A stretch of DNA of 64,000 nucleotides, taken from positions 2,914,001 to 2,978,000 of the forward strand of contig NZ_CP030055.1 in assembly GCF_015291645.1 (NCBI RefSeq), read 5' to 3'. The position numbers were made by a program, and so were the translations under genes. The DNA comes from Bradyrhizobium sp. CCBAU 53340 (GTDB lineage: Bacteria; Pseudomonadota; Alphaproteobacteria; Rhizobiales; Xanthobacteraceae). Shown piece by piece: positions 44,155 to 53,344 of the stretch. Below the pieces are notes generated by a model. The model was given only the letters and a program-made list of their open reading frames with translations. It was not told where the DNA came from and did no database searches. Numbering within the stretch: the first letter of the stretch is position 1; the number at the start of each line of letters is the position of its first letter.

Positions 44155-44943
44155 GTGGAGGTCACCGGGAAGACCAAGATCATGTTCGTGCTCGCCGACC
44201 CGATCGATCATGTGCGGGCGAGCGCGGTCATGAACGCCTATTTCGAATCGATCGGCGACGATCTGGCGGTGTCGCCGATCCATGTCCTGCCTGGCGACCT
44301 CGGCCACGTCGTTGCAAGTATCAGGCTCATGCGCAACGTCTACGGCTTCGGCGTAACGATCCCGCACAAGACCTGCGTGATAGAGCACCTGGATGAGATT
44401 ACGCCGACGGCACGGCTCATCGGCGCGGTCAACTTCGTCAAGCGGACGGCCGAAGGGCGTCTTGTCGGCGACAATCTGGATGCGAGGGGATTCATCGACA
44501 GCCTTGCTCAGCATGACATTGCCGTGCGCGATCGGAAGGTGCTCCAGGTCGGCGCTGGTGGCGCGGGGCGCGCAACTGCATTCAGCTTGGCGGAGGCCGG
44601 CGCGCGCGAACTCATGATCATGAACCGGGATGACGAGAAAGCCCGCGCGCTCGCGGTTGCCGTGGCTGCCCATTTTCCCGCGACGAAGGTCAGCGCCGGG
44701 CGCACAGAGGCGCGCGCATTCGATCTCATCGTCAATACGACGTCGCTCGGCATGAAACCGGATGATCCGCTTCCACTGGACATTGATGGCATAGGTCCGG
44801 CCGTGACCGTCAGCGACATCATCGTCAATCCTGCTGTCACGCAGCTTCTCGCAAGGGCGGCTGCACAAGGCGCAAAGATCGTCGGCGGAAAGCCGATGCT
44901 CGATGCGCAGATGGCGCTTGTCGCGCGGCTCATCGCGCGCTAG
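44155..44943 (+). CDS. shikimate/quinate dehydrogenase-like oxidoreductase
   Basis: A 262-residue AroE-family protein. From a GTG start (AAGGA seven bases upstream) it reads MEVTGKTKIMFVLADPIDHV, where AroE normally has the D-P-I-x-H-S substrate region. VTIPHKTCVIEHLDEITPTA keeps the catalytic lysine and GDNLDARGFIDSL the catalytic aspartate. The NAD(P) site is VLQVGAGGAGRATAFSLAEA, and VNTTSLGMKPDDPLPL follows. No other shikimate gene is nearby, so it probably oxidises a polyol or hydroxy acid in the cluster's pathway. The 13-base gap implies cotranscription with the aldolase. Confidence 0.88.
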   Translation: MEVTGKTKIMFVLADPIDHVRASAVMNAYFESIGDDLAVSPIHVLPGDLGHVVASIRLMRNVYGFGVTIPHKTCVIEHLDEITPTARLIGAVNFVKRTAEGRLVGDNLDARGFIDSLAQHDIAVRDRKVLQVGAGGAGRATAFSLAEAGARELMIMNRDDEKARALAVAVAAHFPATKVSAGRTEARAFDLIVNTTSLGMKPDDPLPLDIDGIGPAVTVSDIIVNPAVTQLLARAAAQGAKIVGGKPMLDAQMALVARLIAR

Positions 44944-44945
44944 CC

Positions 44946-44955
44946 TGATATATCA
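44946..44955. promoter_or_regulatory. candidate GntR operator 2 (TGATATATCA)
   Basis: The palindrome starts 3 bases after the dehydrogenase stop and 35 bases before the ABC ATPase GTG. It is followed by AATATTATATC. Its position suggests that the importer operon has its own controlled promoter overlapping the end of the dehydrogenase unit. Confidence 0.7.
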
Positions 44956-44980
44956 AATATTATATCGAGCAGGAGAATGC

Positions 44981-46165
44981 GTGGCGACTGAAGATCGAGT
45001 GGAAGGGCGGCGCCCTGCACCGACGCAAGGGAAGAGGAAACGAGACTCCGTGAATATTGCATCGGCCAGACAATCGGCGTCGGGCGCATCGATCCGCATC
45101 AGTCGCCTGGAGAAGCGTTTCGGTGCCGTATCGGCCGTCGACGGCGTCGATATCGATATTGCTGCCGGTGAGTTTATCGCCCTGCTCGGACCGAGCGGCT
45201 CTGGCAAGACAACGATCCTGATGAGCGTTGCAGGATTCGAATTCCCGACCAACGGCACCATACACGTCGATTCCGAAGACCTGACCTATGTCCCTTCGAA
45301 CCGGCGCAACCTGGGAATGGTGTTCCAGAACTATACACTGTTTCCTCACATGTCGATCCTCGACAATGTCGCCTTTCCCTTGAAGATGCGCGGTCTGCGG
45401 ACAGCTGAACGTCATGCGCGCGCCGAAGCCGCGCTCGCGACCGTGCGTCTGGCAGGCTATGGCCATCGTCGTCCGAATGAGCTTTCCGGCGGCCAGCAGC
45501 AGCGTGTGGCGCTTGCGCGTGCGATCGTCTATCAGCCACGCGTCCTCCTGATGGATGAGCCGCTCAGTGCGCTCGACAAGAATCTGCGCGAAGACATGCA
45601 ACTCGAAATCAAGCGATTGCATGCCGAGCTTGGTATCACCGTCATCTTCGTCACCCACGACCAAAGCGAGGCGCTGACGATGGCCGACCGGATCGCCGTC
45701 CTGAAGGATGGCAAGATCCAGCAGATCGGGCCGGCGCGCCAGCTTTACGAAAGGCCCGCGAATCTTTTTACTGCCGGCTTCATCGGCGAGATGAACTTCG
45801 TCGACGTCACGGTCGAAAGCGTCGGCGACGATGTCTCGGTGGCGCTGCCATGGGGCGAAACTTGGCGCCTGCCGGCCACGGCGGCGGTCGAGCCGGTGGG
45901 AGCCAGCGAAGCCGCGGTGCTGGCCGTGAGGCCCGAGCGGTTGCAACTCGGCGCCAACTCCGCCGGGCAAGTCGTCACCGTGACGCTGAGCGACATTGTC
46001 TATGCCGGCGCAGCCCTGCTGCTGATAGGTCGTCTGCCTGACGGCACCGAGATCCGCGCGCGAATCCCCGGGGCTTCGCAGCTCAGCTCCTTGGTCCCGG
46101 GCGACATCGCGTCCTTCACCATTCCCGCGGAGGCGATGCTGCTCTACCGAGGGAAGCGGCAATGA
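44981..46165 (+). CDS. ABC transporter ATPase, spermidine/putrescine (PotA) type
   Basis: A 394-residue ATPase. GTG 44981 has AGGAG six bases upstream. After an unusual 30-residue basic N terminus come IRISRLEKRFGAVSAVDGVD, Walker A GPSGSGKT, the signature NELSGGQQQRVALARAI, Walker B VLLMDEPLSALD and the H loop VIFVTHDQSEAL. The C-terminal TOBE-like domain (about residues 280-394) contains MNFVDVTVESV and VLAVRPERLQL, as in PotA/FbpC. It energises the two permeases that follow. Confidence 0.92.
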   Translation: MATEDRVEGRRPAPTQGKRKRDSVNIASARQSASGASIRISRLEKRFGAVSAVDGVDIDIAAGEFIALLGPSGSGKTTILMSVAGFEFPTNGTIHVDSEDLTYVPSNRRNLGMVFQNYTLFPHMSILDNVAFPLKMRGLRTAERHARAEAALATVRLAGYGHRRPNELSGGQQQRVALARAIVYQPRVLLMDEPLSALDKNLREDMQLEIKRLHAELGITVIFVTHDQSEALTMADRIAVLKDGKIQQIGPARQLYERPANLFTAGFIGEMNFVDVTVESVGDDVSVALPWGETWRLPATAAVEPVGASEAAVLAVRPERLQLGANSAGQVVTVTLSDIVYAGAALLLIGRLPDGTEIRARIPGASQLSSLVPGDIASFTIPAEAMLLYRGKRQ

Positions 46166-47040
46166 CGGAGGCGGGACGTTCACAGTTTTGGCATTCCGAC
46201 GGCCGCCGGCTGAGCGGCCTGTCGACGCTGCTGCTGCTCGTGCCATTCTTCGCCATCATCGCCTTTGTCTTCGTCTATCCGATCCTGCAGCTCTTGATGA
46301 TCAGTGTCCTCGAGCCGCATCCGACCTTGGACAACTACGCCCGCGTCGTCGAAAATCCGGTTCACCTGCGCGTCCTGATGCGCACGCTCTGGACCGCCAC
46401 GCTGGTGACGGCCTTGTCGGTGCTCCTCGGCTTCCCGGTGGCCTATTACATGAGCCGGGCAAAGGGGACAGTCGCAGCCCTTGTCGCAGTCTGCGTCATC
46501 CTGCCGCTCTGGTCGAGCGTCCTGGTGCGCACCGCCGCCTGGTCCTTTCTGTTCCAGCGCAACGGGCTGATCAATTCGGCGTTGATGGCTCTCGGTCTGA
46601 CCTCACAGCCGTTCAAGTTGCTTTATACCCAGAGCGCCGTGGTCATCGCCATGACGCACGTGCTCTTGCCGTTCATGATCCTGCCGATCTACGGCGCATT
46701 GCGCAGTATTCCGAACGATTATGGCCGTGCGGCCGCCGTGCTCGGCGCAACGCGCCTGCGGACCTTTCTGGAAGTCATCCTTCCTCTGAGCCTGCCAGGC
46801 GTCGTCTCCGGCTCGCTGCTCGTGTTCCTCACGGCGCTCGGCTTCTTCATCACGCCCGCGTTGCTCGGCTCGCCGCAGGAAATGATGATCTCGACGCTCG
46901 TCTCGAAGCAAATCCGTGAGGTGCTCGATTGGCCGTTCGCGGCCGCGCTGGTCGGGGTGCTGACCGTGTTCGTGACCTTGCTGGCGATCGTCTTCGGCAA
47001 GACGCTCCGGTTCGACCGGTTGATGGGGAATGCCTCGTGA
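46162..47040 (+). CDS. ABC transporter permease, PotB type
   Basis: A 292-residue permease with six membrane segments. The N terminus is cytoplasmic (MTEAGRSQFWHSDGRRLSGL). The EAA loop is GRAAAVLGATRLRTFLEVIL, and the typical start of the channel part is TLWTATLVTALSVLLGFPVA. ATG overlaps the ATPase stop by 4 bases. It matches the PotB/HisM-like first permease of polyamine-type importers. Confidence 0.92.
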   Translation: MTEAGRSQFWHSDGRRLSGLSTLLLLVPFFAIIAFVFVYPILQLLMISVLEPHPTLDNYARVVENPVHLRVLMRTLWTATLVTALSVLLGFPVAYYMSRAKGTVAALVAVCVILPLWSSVLVRTAAWSFLFQRNGLINSALMALGLTSQPFKLLYTQSAVVIAMTHVLLPFMILPIYGALRSIPNDYGRAAAVLGATRLRTFLEVILPLSLPGVVSGSLLVFLTALGFFITPALLGSPQEMMISTLVSKQIREVLDWPFAAALVGVLTVFVTLLAIVFGKTLRFDRLMGNAS

Positions 47041-47843
47041 AACCGCCAACCGACCGCGGATCGCTCGCGCTGGGGGCCTATGTCTATGCCGTGCTGGTCT
47101 TCATCATCGTGCCGCTGGTGATCGTCATTCCAATGTCGTTCAGCCAGAACGACTATCTGGCATTTCCGCCGTCCGGCTTTACGCTGAAATGGTATTCGGA
47201 ATATTTTGACAGCAGGCAATGGCGTGCAGCTACCTTGCTCAGCGTACAGGTGGCCTTGCTGACCGCTCTTTTCGCGTCGATTATCGGCACAGCCGCGACC
47301 TATGCCATGATCCGTGGCCGCAGCCGGCTCGTTACCGCTTTCCAGATCCTTCTGATCGGGCCGATCATCGTGCCGCATATCGCGCTTGCCGTCGGCCTTT
47401 ATCTGTTCTTTCAGACGATCGGACTCTCCGGGACCATTCCCGGCTTCGTGCTGGCGCATACAGTGCTCACCTTGCCGTTCGTCGTTTTCACGATGGCCGC
47501 GGCCCTCGGAAAGGTCGATGCCAGTCTGGAGGCGGCGGCCATGAGCTGTGGTGCGACGCGCTTCCAGGCCTTCCGCCTGGTCACGCTGCCACTTGTCCTG
47601 CCAAGCCTCGCCAGCAGTGCGCTGTTTGCCTTCATCATCTCCTTCGACGAGCCGGTGGTGTCGTTCTTTCTGTCCGGGGTGCGTCAGAAAACGCTGCCGC
47701 GCCGCATGTTCGAAGACATCGAGCAGAATCTGACGCCGGTGATTCCCGCGATTGCGACGCTGCTGATCGTCTTGTCCATTTTAATTCTGCTGGGAGCCCA
47801 TGTCCTCAGATCCCGCAGCGTCACCCAGTCGCGAGCCAGGTAG
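47037..47843 (+). CDS. ABC transporter permease, PotC type
   Basis: A 268-residue permease that pairs with the preceding one. It shows six helices with VLVFIIVPLVIVIPMSFSQN at the N terminus and the EAA loop EAAAMSCGATRFQAFRLVTL, and the FIISFDEPVVSFFLSG segment is characteristic of PotC/YdcV proteins. GTG at 47037 overlaps the upstream stop by 4 bases (coupled translation). The ORF in frame upstream of the GTG is antisense-like noise. Confidence 0.92.
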   Translation: MKPPTDRGSLALGAYVYAVLVFIIVPLVIVIPMSFSQNDYLAFPPSGFTLKWYSEYFDSRQWRAATLLSVQVALLTALFASIIGTAATYAMIRGRSRLVTAFQILLIGPIIVPHIALAVGLYLFFQTIGLSGTIPGFVLAHTVLTLPFVVFTMAAALGKVDASLEAAAMSCGATRFQAFRLVTLPLVLPSLASSALFAFIISFDEPVVSFFLSGVRQKTLPRRMFEDIEQNLTPVIPAIATLLIVLSILILLGAHVLRSRSVTQSRAR

Positions 47844-47864
47844 AAGCCAGAGAGGAGACCCTCG

Positions 47865-48932
47865 ATGTTGAAAACAGGTTGGACGTGGAACTCGGCAGTT
47901 TTGGTGCTTGCTTCAGTTCTTTGCGGAGCGTTGCCGGCGGCCGCTGAAAAGTTGGAAGACCAGTTGGTGATTGCCACGACCGGTGGCCTGATGGGCAACA
48001 CCCTCGCGAAGTATTTCTATGATCCCTTCAACAAGGCCAAGAATGTCGAGATCGTCCCAGTCGCAATCGAGGTCCCCGACCAGTGGGCGCGCGCCAAGGC
48101 GATGCAGCGAACCGGCAAGGTGGAGTTCGACATCGTCACGGCAACAGGTCCCGACCTGGTCGGACGCACTGACATGCTCGAGAAGATCGACTGCGCGAAA
48201 TTGCCGAGCGTCCAGAAGTTCGGCGTCTCCGACGCCTGTCAGCCCTACGGTGTTGCCCGCACGACGGGCGGCATGCTGATCACCTACAATACCGAGACGT
48301 TCAAGGACAAGGCGCCCAAGACGTGGGCGGACTTCTGGGACGTCAAGCAGTTTCCCGGGCCGCGAGGACTGCCCGATACCGGCGACAGCGATTGGTGGGT
48401 TCCAGTCGCCGCGCTGCTCGCCGACGGCGTCAAGCCGGAGCAGCTTTTCCCGCTGGACCTCAATCGCGCTTACAAGAAGCTGGATGAGATCCGTCCAAAC
48501 GTCGCGGTGTGGTGGAAGACAGGCGACCAGGTGCAGCAGATCATGCGCAGTCGCGAGGTCGTCATGGCCATGAGCTACTCAGGCCGTGCGCTCGCCGTCG
48601 TGAAGGAGGGCGTACCGGTCGCCATGTCCTGGGATCAGGCCATTCGCGACACCGGTTACATGGCTGTCCTCAGGGGCGCACCTGACCTCAATGCCGCCAT
48701 GGCCTATCTCGACTTCTTCTATGCGAGCTCAGATGCACATGTGCCGTTCATGCGCGCCGTCAACTATGCGACAGCCAGCAAGTCGGCCATCGAACTGCTA
48801 AAGCCGGAGGAGCGCAATCTCTACGCGACCTCGCCGGAGAATTACGAGAAGCTGGTCAAGCCCGATTTCGCCTGGATCGGCGAACACCGCAACGAACTGC
48901 GGGAGCGGTGGATCGCCTGGCTGACCCGCTGA
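47865..48932 (+). CDS. periplasmic substrate-binding protein, PotD type
   Basis: A 355-residue extracellular solute-binding protein of the PotD/spermidine class. The signal peptide is MLKTGWTWNSAVLVLASVLC, cleaved near PAAA-E. Mature motifs include LVIATTGGLMGNTLAKYFYD, FDIVTATGPDLVGRTDMLEK, GGMLITYNTETFKDKAPKTW, and MAMSYSGRALAVVKEGVPVA. GAGAGGAGACCCTCG precedes the ATG. Sequence alone does not define the ligand; the surrounding genes suggest a small amide- or amine-containing organic acid rather than a polyamine. Confidence 0.9.
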   Translation: MLKTGWTWNSAVLVLASVLCGALPAAAEKLEDQLVIATTGGLMGNTLAKYFYDPFNKAKNVEIVPVAIEVPDQWARAKAMQRTGKVEFDIVTATGPDLVGRTDMLEKIDCAKLPSVQKFGVSDACQPYGVARTTGGMLITYNTETFKDKAPKTWADFWDVKQFPGPRGLPDTGDSDWWVPVAALLADGVKPEQLFPLDLNRAYKKLDEIRPNVAVWWKTGDQVQQIMRSREVVMAMSYSGRALAVVKEGVPVAMSWDQAIRDTGYMAVLRGAPDLNAAMAYLDFFYASSDAHVPFMRAVNYATASKSAIELLKPEERNLYATSPENYEKLVKPDFAWIGEHRNELRERWIAWLTR

Positions 48933-48981
48933 TCCCCGGCAGCCTCGTCCGCCGTTCGCGTTACAAGATGAGGACCGACCC

Positions 48982-49332
48982 ATGGATCACACCAGTGACC
49001 CCGGTGCGATGCGCTACATGATCGATCCCGGAAGGCTCGATCTCGTCAAGGAGTTCCGTGCAAGTCCGCTCGGCGTGCACAGTCCGGAACTTCGCAAGCT
49101 GTTGGCGCGGATGCGATGGGGCAAGCCGCAAGGGCGGCTGGTCCTGATCGTGCTCGAACCTGGGAAAGCCTGGCGGCTGTCGCGCATCCCCAAGCGTCGG
49201 GGCGATCCCATGCCTTTCGTCGATGATCGCGTCTTCACCTCTCTCGCTGAAGCGGAGTGGCACGTCTTCAAGCTGCGTTGGCAGGAAATGACGGGAACGA
49301 CGCTGCCTGCGGAGGTCTCCGGTGATCTATAG
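48982..49332 (+). CDS. N,N-dimethylformamidase small-subunit-like protein
   Basis: A 116-residue protein preceding and overlapping the large-subunit gene by 11 bases. By eye its order of features matches the small subunit of N,N-dimethylformamidase as I remember it: RLDLVKEFRASPLGVHSPEL, a middle strand VLIVLEPGKAWRLSRI, then FVDDRVFTSLAEAEWHVFKL. DMFase hydrolyses N,N-dimethylformamide to dimethylamine and formate in an alpha-beta heterodimer. Identification rests on this loose likeness and gene order, so the subunit call is moderate. Confidence 0.75.
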   Translation: MDHTSDPGAMRYMIDPGRLDLVKEFRASPLGVHSPELRKLLARMRWGKPQGRLVLIVLEPGKAWRLSRIPKRRGDPMPFVDDRVFTSLAEAEWHVFKLRWQEMTGTTLPAEVSGDL

Positions 49333-51583
49333 GACCAACGAGTATCTCGGCTATCCGGATCGCATCAGCGTGCCGGCCGGCGAGGCCGTCAGATTCCAGC
49401 TCAGCAGCAAGCAGCCGAGCGTGAAGGTCGAGGTGCTCAGACTGCGCTGCGGCGATGTCGATGCCAACGGCCCGGGCTTCAAATATGAGGTAATGACGAG
49501 CCACATTGACGGTGTGCATGCCTGCCTCGACCAACCGATCCGCCCGGGATCAAACGCCGTCGTTGACCACGGTGGCGCGCTGGTCCCGACCGGCGGGCAC
49601 TGGTGTTTCGGAGCCTATGTGTATCCGACGCGGATCGTGGATAATGCCAAAGCCGTGATGGGAAATTGGTGCGAGCGCTCGGCGCGTGGCTATGCGCTCG
49701 AACTCGACGAGCAGGGGCATCCGGTCCTGGTGCTGGGCCAGGCGAATGGTGCGCCGGCCCGTTTTGCCCTCGACGTCAAGCTGCGCCTACGCGCTTGGTC
49801 GTTCGTATCGTGCGCGCTTGACCTTGCGCAGGGATCGGCCTCGGTGTCGCTGATCGTTCCGGCAGACGGCGTTCGGCCGGCGGCCGCCTATTCGAAATCG
49901 TTCGCCCTGCCGCAAGCGGTCGCGCTCGACTCCGGACTGCCGTTTCTGATCGCGGCCCATCATCTGAACGACGATCGCCAATATACCTCGCACTTCGACG
50001 GCAAGATCGAGGCGCCTCGTGTCTTTTCGCGTCCGCTGGACGCTGAGGCGCTGCGTGTCTTCGACGGCCGGCAGCGGACGGGAGCAAGCGATGCCGGGCT
50101 TGTGGCCTTCTGGGATTTCTCGAACGGAATCTCGTCACTGGCGATCAAGGACCTTTCGCCGAACGGCCTGCATGGCAGCCTTCGCCAGTTGCCGCGCAGG
50201 GGCGTGACCGGCTTTCACTGGTCCGGATCCGTCCACGACTGGCGGCTGTCGCCGCAGGAATATGCGGCGATTCATTTCCACAGCGACGACATCTACGATT
50301 GCGAGTGGCGGACCACCTGCACGCTCGATGTGCCGGCCCACTGGCGGTCAGGAGTCTACGCGCTCCGGCTGACCCCGGGCGGCGACAGCCCCGACGTGGC
50401 TTGCGAGAGCTACGTCACCTTCTTTGTGACGCCCGGCAAGACGTCCAGGCGTGCAGATCTCGTCGTGGTCGCTTCGGTTGCGACATACCTGGCCTACGCC
50501 AACAGCGCGCTGCGGCTCTATCAGGTTCATTTCGAGACGCTGATGGAGCATGTTCTATGGTTGCCGCAAGACGACGTCTTCATGCAGGAGAACCCGGAGA
50601 TCGGCCAATCGACCTATGATTGCCACGTCGACGGCTCGGGGCGAGCATACAGCTCCTGGCTGCGGCCCGTCCTGAACATGCGCCCGCGTGGCTATTGGTT
50701 CAATCTGATCAACGATACCCATATCCTCGACTGGCTCGAGGAGAAGGGGGTCGCTTACGACCTGATCACGGATGTCGAGCTTGATCGGGAAGGCGCGCGG
50801 GCGCTTGCTCCTTACCGGGTCATGATGACGCCGACCCATCCCGAGTATTACAGCTTCAACATGATGAACGCGATCATGGCGTATCAGAACGCCGGCGGGC
50901 GGCACATTTCGATGGGGGGCAATGCATTCTATTGGCGCTGCGGCTTTCATCCGGCCGCGGCCGCCGCGCTCGAGGTTCGCCGCGGCATGGCCGGAACCCG
51001 CACTTGGGAATCGGAACCGGGCGAAGTTCATCTTGCCGGCACCGGCGAGCCGGGCTCGCTGTGGCGGCATTCGGGCTTTGCACCCCAAAAGCTTGTCGGC
51101 GTCGGGTTCTCGGCCATGATCAATGATACCTGCGGCTACTATTTGCGGACTGTCGAAAGTGAGGATGCGCGCGTCGCGTTCATTTTTGAGGGCACGGGCC
51201 GCCACGAGAAGTTCGGTGATTTTGGATTTCGCTACAATGGTGCTGTCGGCAGTGAGATCGACCGCTACGATCTCGAGCTCGGAACTCCGCCGCATGCGTT
51301 GCGGATCGCGACTTCAGAAGGATTGGGCGCGGGCGCGCTGCCGACACCAGAGGAGTTTCGCACCGTGGTCGATGGACTCGACGGTACGCAGAACGCGCTG
51401 GTGCGCGCCGACATGGTGTTCTTCGAAACTGCCCATGGTGGCGCCGTCTTTGCGACCGGATCGATCACCTATGGCATGTCGTTGGGCCACAACAACTACG
51501 ACAACAACATCAGCACCATTACGGCAAATGTCGTGAACCGGTTTCTTGATCCACGGCCTTTCGTCGTGCCTGCCGAAGCCTAG
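49322..51583 (+). CDS. N,N-dimethylformamidase large-subunit-like amidohydrolase
   Basis: A 753-residue protein close in length to the DMFase large subunit. It has three parts: an N-terminal beta domain (about 1-95, EYLGYPDRISVPAGEAVRFQ), a concanavalin/LamG-like domain (about 95-290, with FWDFSNGISSLAIKDLSPNG) and a C-terminal DMFase domain (about 330-750). The latter holds HPEYYSF (Y509, Y510) and GGNAFYWR (Y537); characterised DMFase uses tyrosine and glutamate to hold a mononuclear iron. I could not place each ligand. GTG start with GGAGG upstream. Likely cleaves an N-substituted amide. Confidence 0.85.
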   Translation: MIYRTNEYLGYPDRISVPAGEAVRFQLSSKQPSVKVEVLRLRCGDVDANGPGFKYEVMTSHIDGVHACLDQPIRPGSNAVVDHGGALVPTGGHWCFGAYVYPTRIVDNAKAVMGNWCERSARGYALELDEQGHPVLVLGQANGAPARFALDVKLRLRAWSFVSCALDLAQGSASVSLIVPADGVRPAAAYSKSFALPQAVALDSGLPFLIAAHHLNDDRQYTSHFDGKIEAPRVFSRPLDAEALRVFDGRQRTGASDAGLVAFWDFSNGISSLAIKDLSPNGLHGSLRQLPRRGVTGFHWSGSVHDWRLSPQEYAAIHFHSDDIYDCEWRTTCTLDVPAHWRSGVYALRLTPGGDSPDVACESYVTFFVTPGKTSRRADLVVVASVATYLAYANSALRLYQVHFETLMEHVLWLPQDDVFMQENPEIGQSTYDCHVDGSGRAYSSWLRPVLNMRPRGYWFNLINDTHILDWLEEKGVAYDLITDVELDREGARALAPYRVMMTPTHPEYYSFNMMNAIMAYQNAGGRHISMGGNAFYWRCGFHPAAAAALEVRRGMAGTRTWESEPGEVHLAGTGEPGSLWRHSGFAPQKLVGVGFSAMINDTCGYYLRTVESEDARVAFIFEGTGRHEKFGDFGFRYNGAVGSEIDRYDLELGTPPHALRIATSEGLGAGALPTPEEFRTVVDGLDGTQNALVRADMVFFETAHGGAVFATGSITYGMSLGHNNYDNNISTITANVVNRFLDPRPFVVPAEA

Positions 51584-51660
51584 AGGGCTGGCTGGACCTC
51601 GGCCCAACAAGAATTTCCATCTCGTCGCCAGAGATGGTTTCTCGAACCAGGGAGGCTGTC

Positions 51661-53337
51661 ATGCCGGACAAGCGCGAGTTTCAAGCCCCGGAATTGGGAG
51701 CCCTCAACGTCGCTCCTCGCAGGGCGCGTCCGATGCATGCGGACGAGCACTGGGGCAGCCAACCCTGGTACGAAGCTCCGCGCGGCGATCCCGCCGTGGC
51801 CGAGGTCTACACCTATACCGATGCGATGTCTTACGACCCCGGAGACGAAATCGTCTTTCGCTCGTCCGCAACGGCAAAGGTCTGGCGGCTGCAGATCTAT
51901 CGCGATGATCTCGAACCCGAGATGGTGCATGAGATGGACGCGCTAGTGGGCGTGTTCACGGCCACGCCGTCAGATGCGTATCGCACTGGCTGCAACTGGC
52001 CCGTCGCTCATCGCTGGAAATTGCCGACGGATCTGCGCTCGGGCTTCTACCGCGTGGTCTCGTCGTGCGAGCGAACGAACGGGGCCCGCTTCGTCCAGCA
52101 TCATTTCTTCGTCGTGCGCCCCTCGGAGAAGACACGGCGCGCCAAGATCCTGATGATCCTACCGACCGGCACCTGGACCGCGTACAACGATTTCGGCGGT
52201 GCCAATCACTATTTCGGCGTCGAGGGTCCCGGCAGAGACGAGCCCTCGGCGGTGTTGTCGCTGCAGCGACCATGGACGCGCGGCGTGGTCTGGCTGCCGC
52301 CAGGCGCGCCGCGCATCTGCGCCAATCCCGCACCCGAGATGGGAGACGCGCCGCGCTATCCGATGAAGGAGTGGGCGTTCGCCAACGGCTTTGGCCAGTA
52401 TTACGCGGCGGCGGGCTGGGCTCAGTTCGACCGGCATTTCGTGCTCTGGGCGCAGAAGGAAGGCTACGCCCTCGACATGATCACCCAGACCGATCTTCAC
52501 TACCGGCCCGAGCTGCTCGATGCCTACTCTTGTGTCACCATCATCGGCCATGACGAGTATTGGACCTGGGAGATGCGCGAGGCGATCGAGCGCTATGTGG
52601 AGGGCGGCGGGCGGCTCGCGCGCTTCGGTGCCAACTTCCTGTGGCAGATCCGGCTCGAGGAGGAGGGCAGGCGCCAAGTCTGCTACAAGTTCAAAGCCAT
52701 CCACAAGGACCCGGTCGTCGGCACGGAGCGCGCGCGTCTGATGACGTCAGCCTGGGAAGATCGCAATGTCCGTTGGCCCGGCGCCTCGACGGTCGGTGTG
52801 AACGGTGCGCACGGCCTCTACGCGTCCTGGGGCGGTTTCGCGCCGAACGGCCAACGCGGCTTTACCGTCTATCGCCCCGAACATTGGGCGTTTGCCGGCA
52901 CTGGACTGCACTATGCCGATGTCTTCGGCGACAAGCAGCACATCTTCGCCTACGAGGTCGACGGGCTGGACTACACCTTTCGCAACGGTCTTCCGTTTCC
53001 GGTGCCGGTCGAGGGGCAGCCCGAGACCATTCAGATCCTGGCGATGGCCCCGGCCGTCCTGGCCGAAGACGAGCCGCCGGGCGAGGGCTTCCGCTACTAC
53101 GTGCGCAGCAGCGACCATGAAGGCCTGGTGGAATGCATCACGGGCGAGGTCACGCCCGAGGGGCTCGCTCGTTACAAATACGGCTCCGGCATGATGGTGC
53201 ACATGACCCGCGGAAAGGGCGAGGTGCTGACGGCGGCGACCTGCGAATGGGTGATGGGGCTGAAGCGCGGCGATCCGTTCACGCAGCGGATCACCCGCAA
53301 CATCCTCGATCGCTTCTCAGCGCCTCGCTCCGCGTGA
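51661..53337 (+). CDS. second DMFase-type protein without LamG domain
   Basis: A 558-residue paralogue of the preceding gene's C-terminal part. It begins MPDKREFQAPELGALNVAPR, with GGGAGGCTGTC ahead of the ATG at 51661. A beta domain (about 40-150, YDPGDEIVFRSSATAKVWRL) leads to the DMFase domain (TWTAYNDFGGANHYFGVEGP, then HDEYWTWEMREAIERYVEGG). The LamG-like domain is missing. In the position of Y537 of the neighbour it has L327 (ANFLWQ), aligned by eye. Either the metal site differs or it is a partner subunit. Coexpression with the neighbour is likely (77-base gap). Confidence 0.85.
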   Translation: MPDKREFQAPELGALNVAPRRARPMHADEHWGSQPWYEAPRGDPAVAEVYTYTDAMSYDPGDEIVFRSSATAKVWRLQIYRDDLEPEMVHEMDALVGVFTATPSDAYRTGCNWPVAHRWKLPTDLRSGFYRVVSSCERTNGARFVQHHFFVVRPSEKTRRAKILMILPTGTWTAYNDFGGANHYFGVEGPGRDEPSAVLSLQRPWTRGVVWLPPGAPRICANPAPEMGDAPRYPMKEWAFANGFGQYYAAAGWAQFDRHFVLWAQKEGYALDMITQTDLHYRPELLDAYSCVTIIGHDEYWTWEMREAIERYVEGGGRLARFGANFLWQIRLEEEGRRQVCYKFKAIHKDPVVGTERARLMTSAWEDRNVRWPGASTVGVNGAHGLYASWGGFAPNGQRGFTVYRPEHWAFAGTGLHYADVFGDKQHIFAYEVDGLDYTFRNGLPFPVPVEGQPETIQILAMAPAVLAEDEPPGEGFRYYVRSSDHEGLVECITGEVTPEGLARYKYGSGMMVHMTRGKGEVLTAATCEWVMGLKRGDPFTQRITRNILDRFSAPRSA

Positions 53338-53344
53338 GCGGTTG

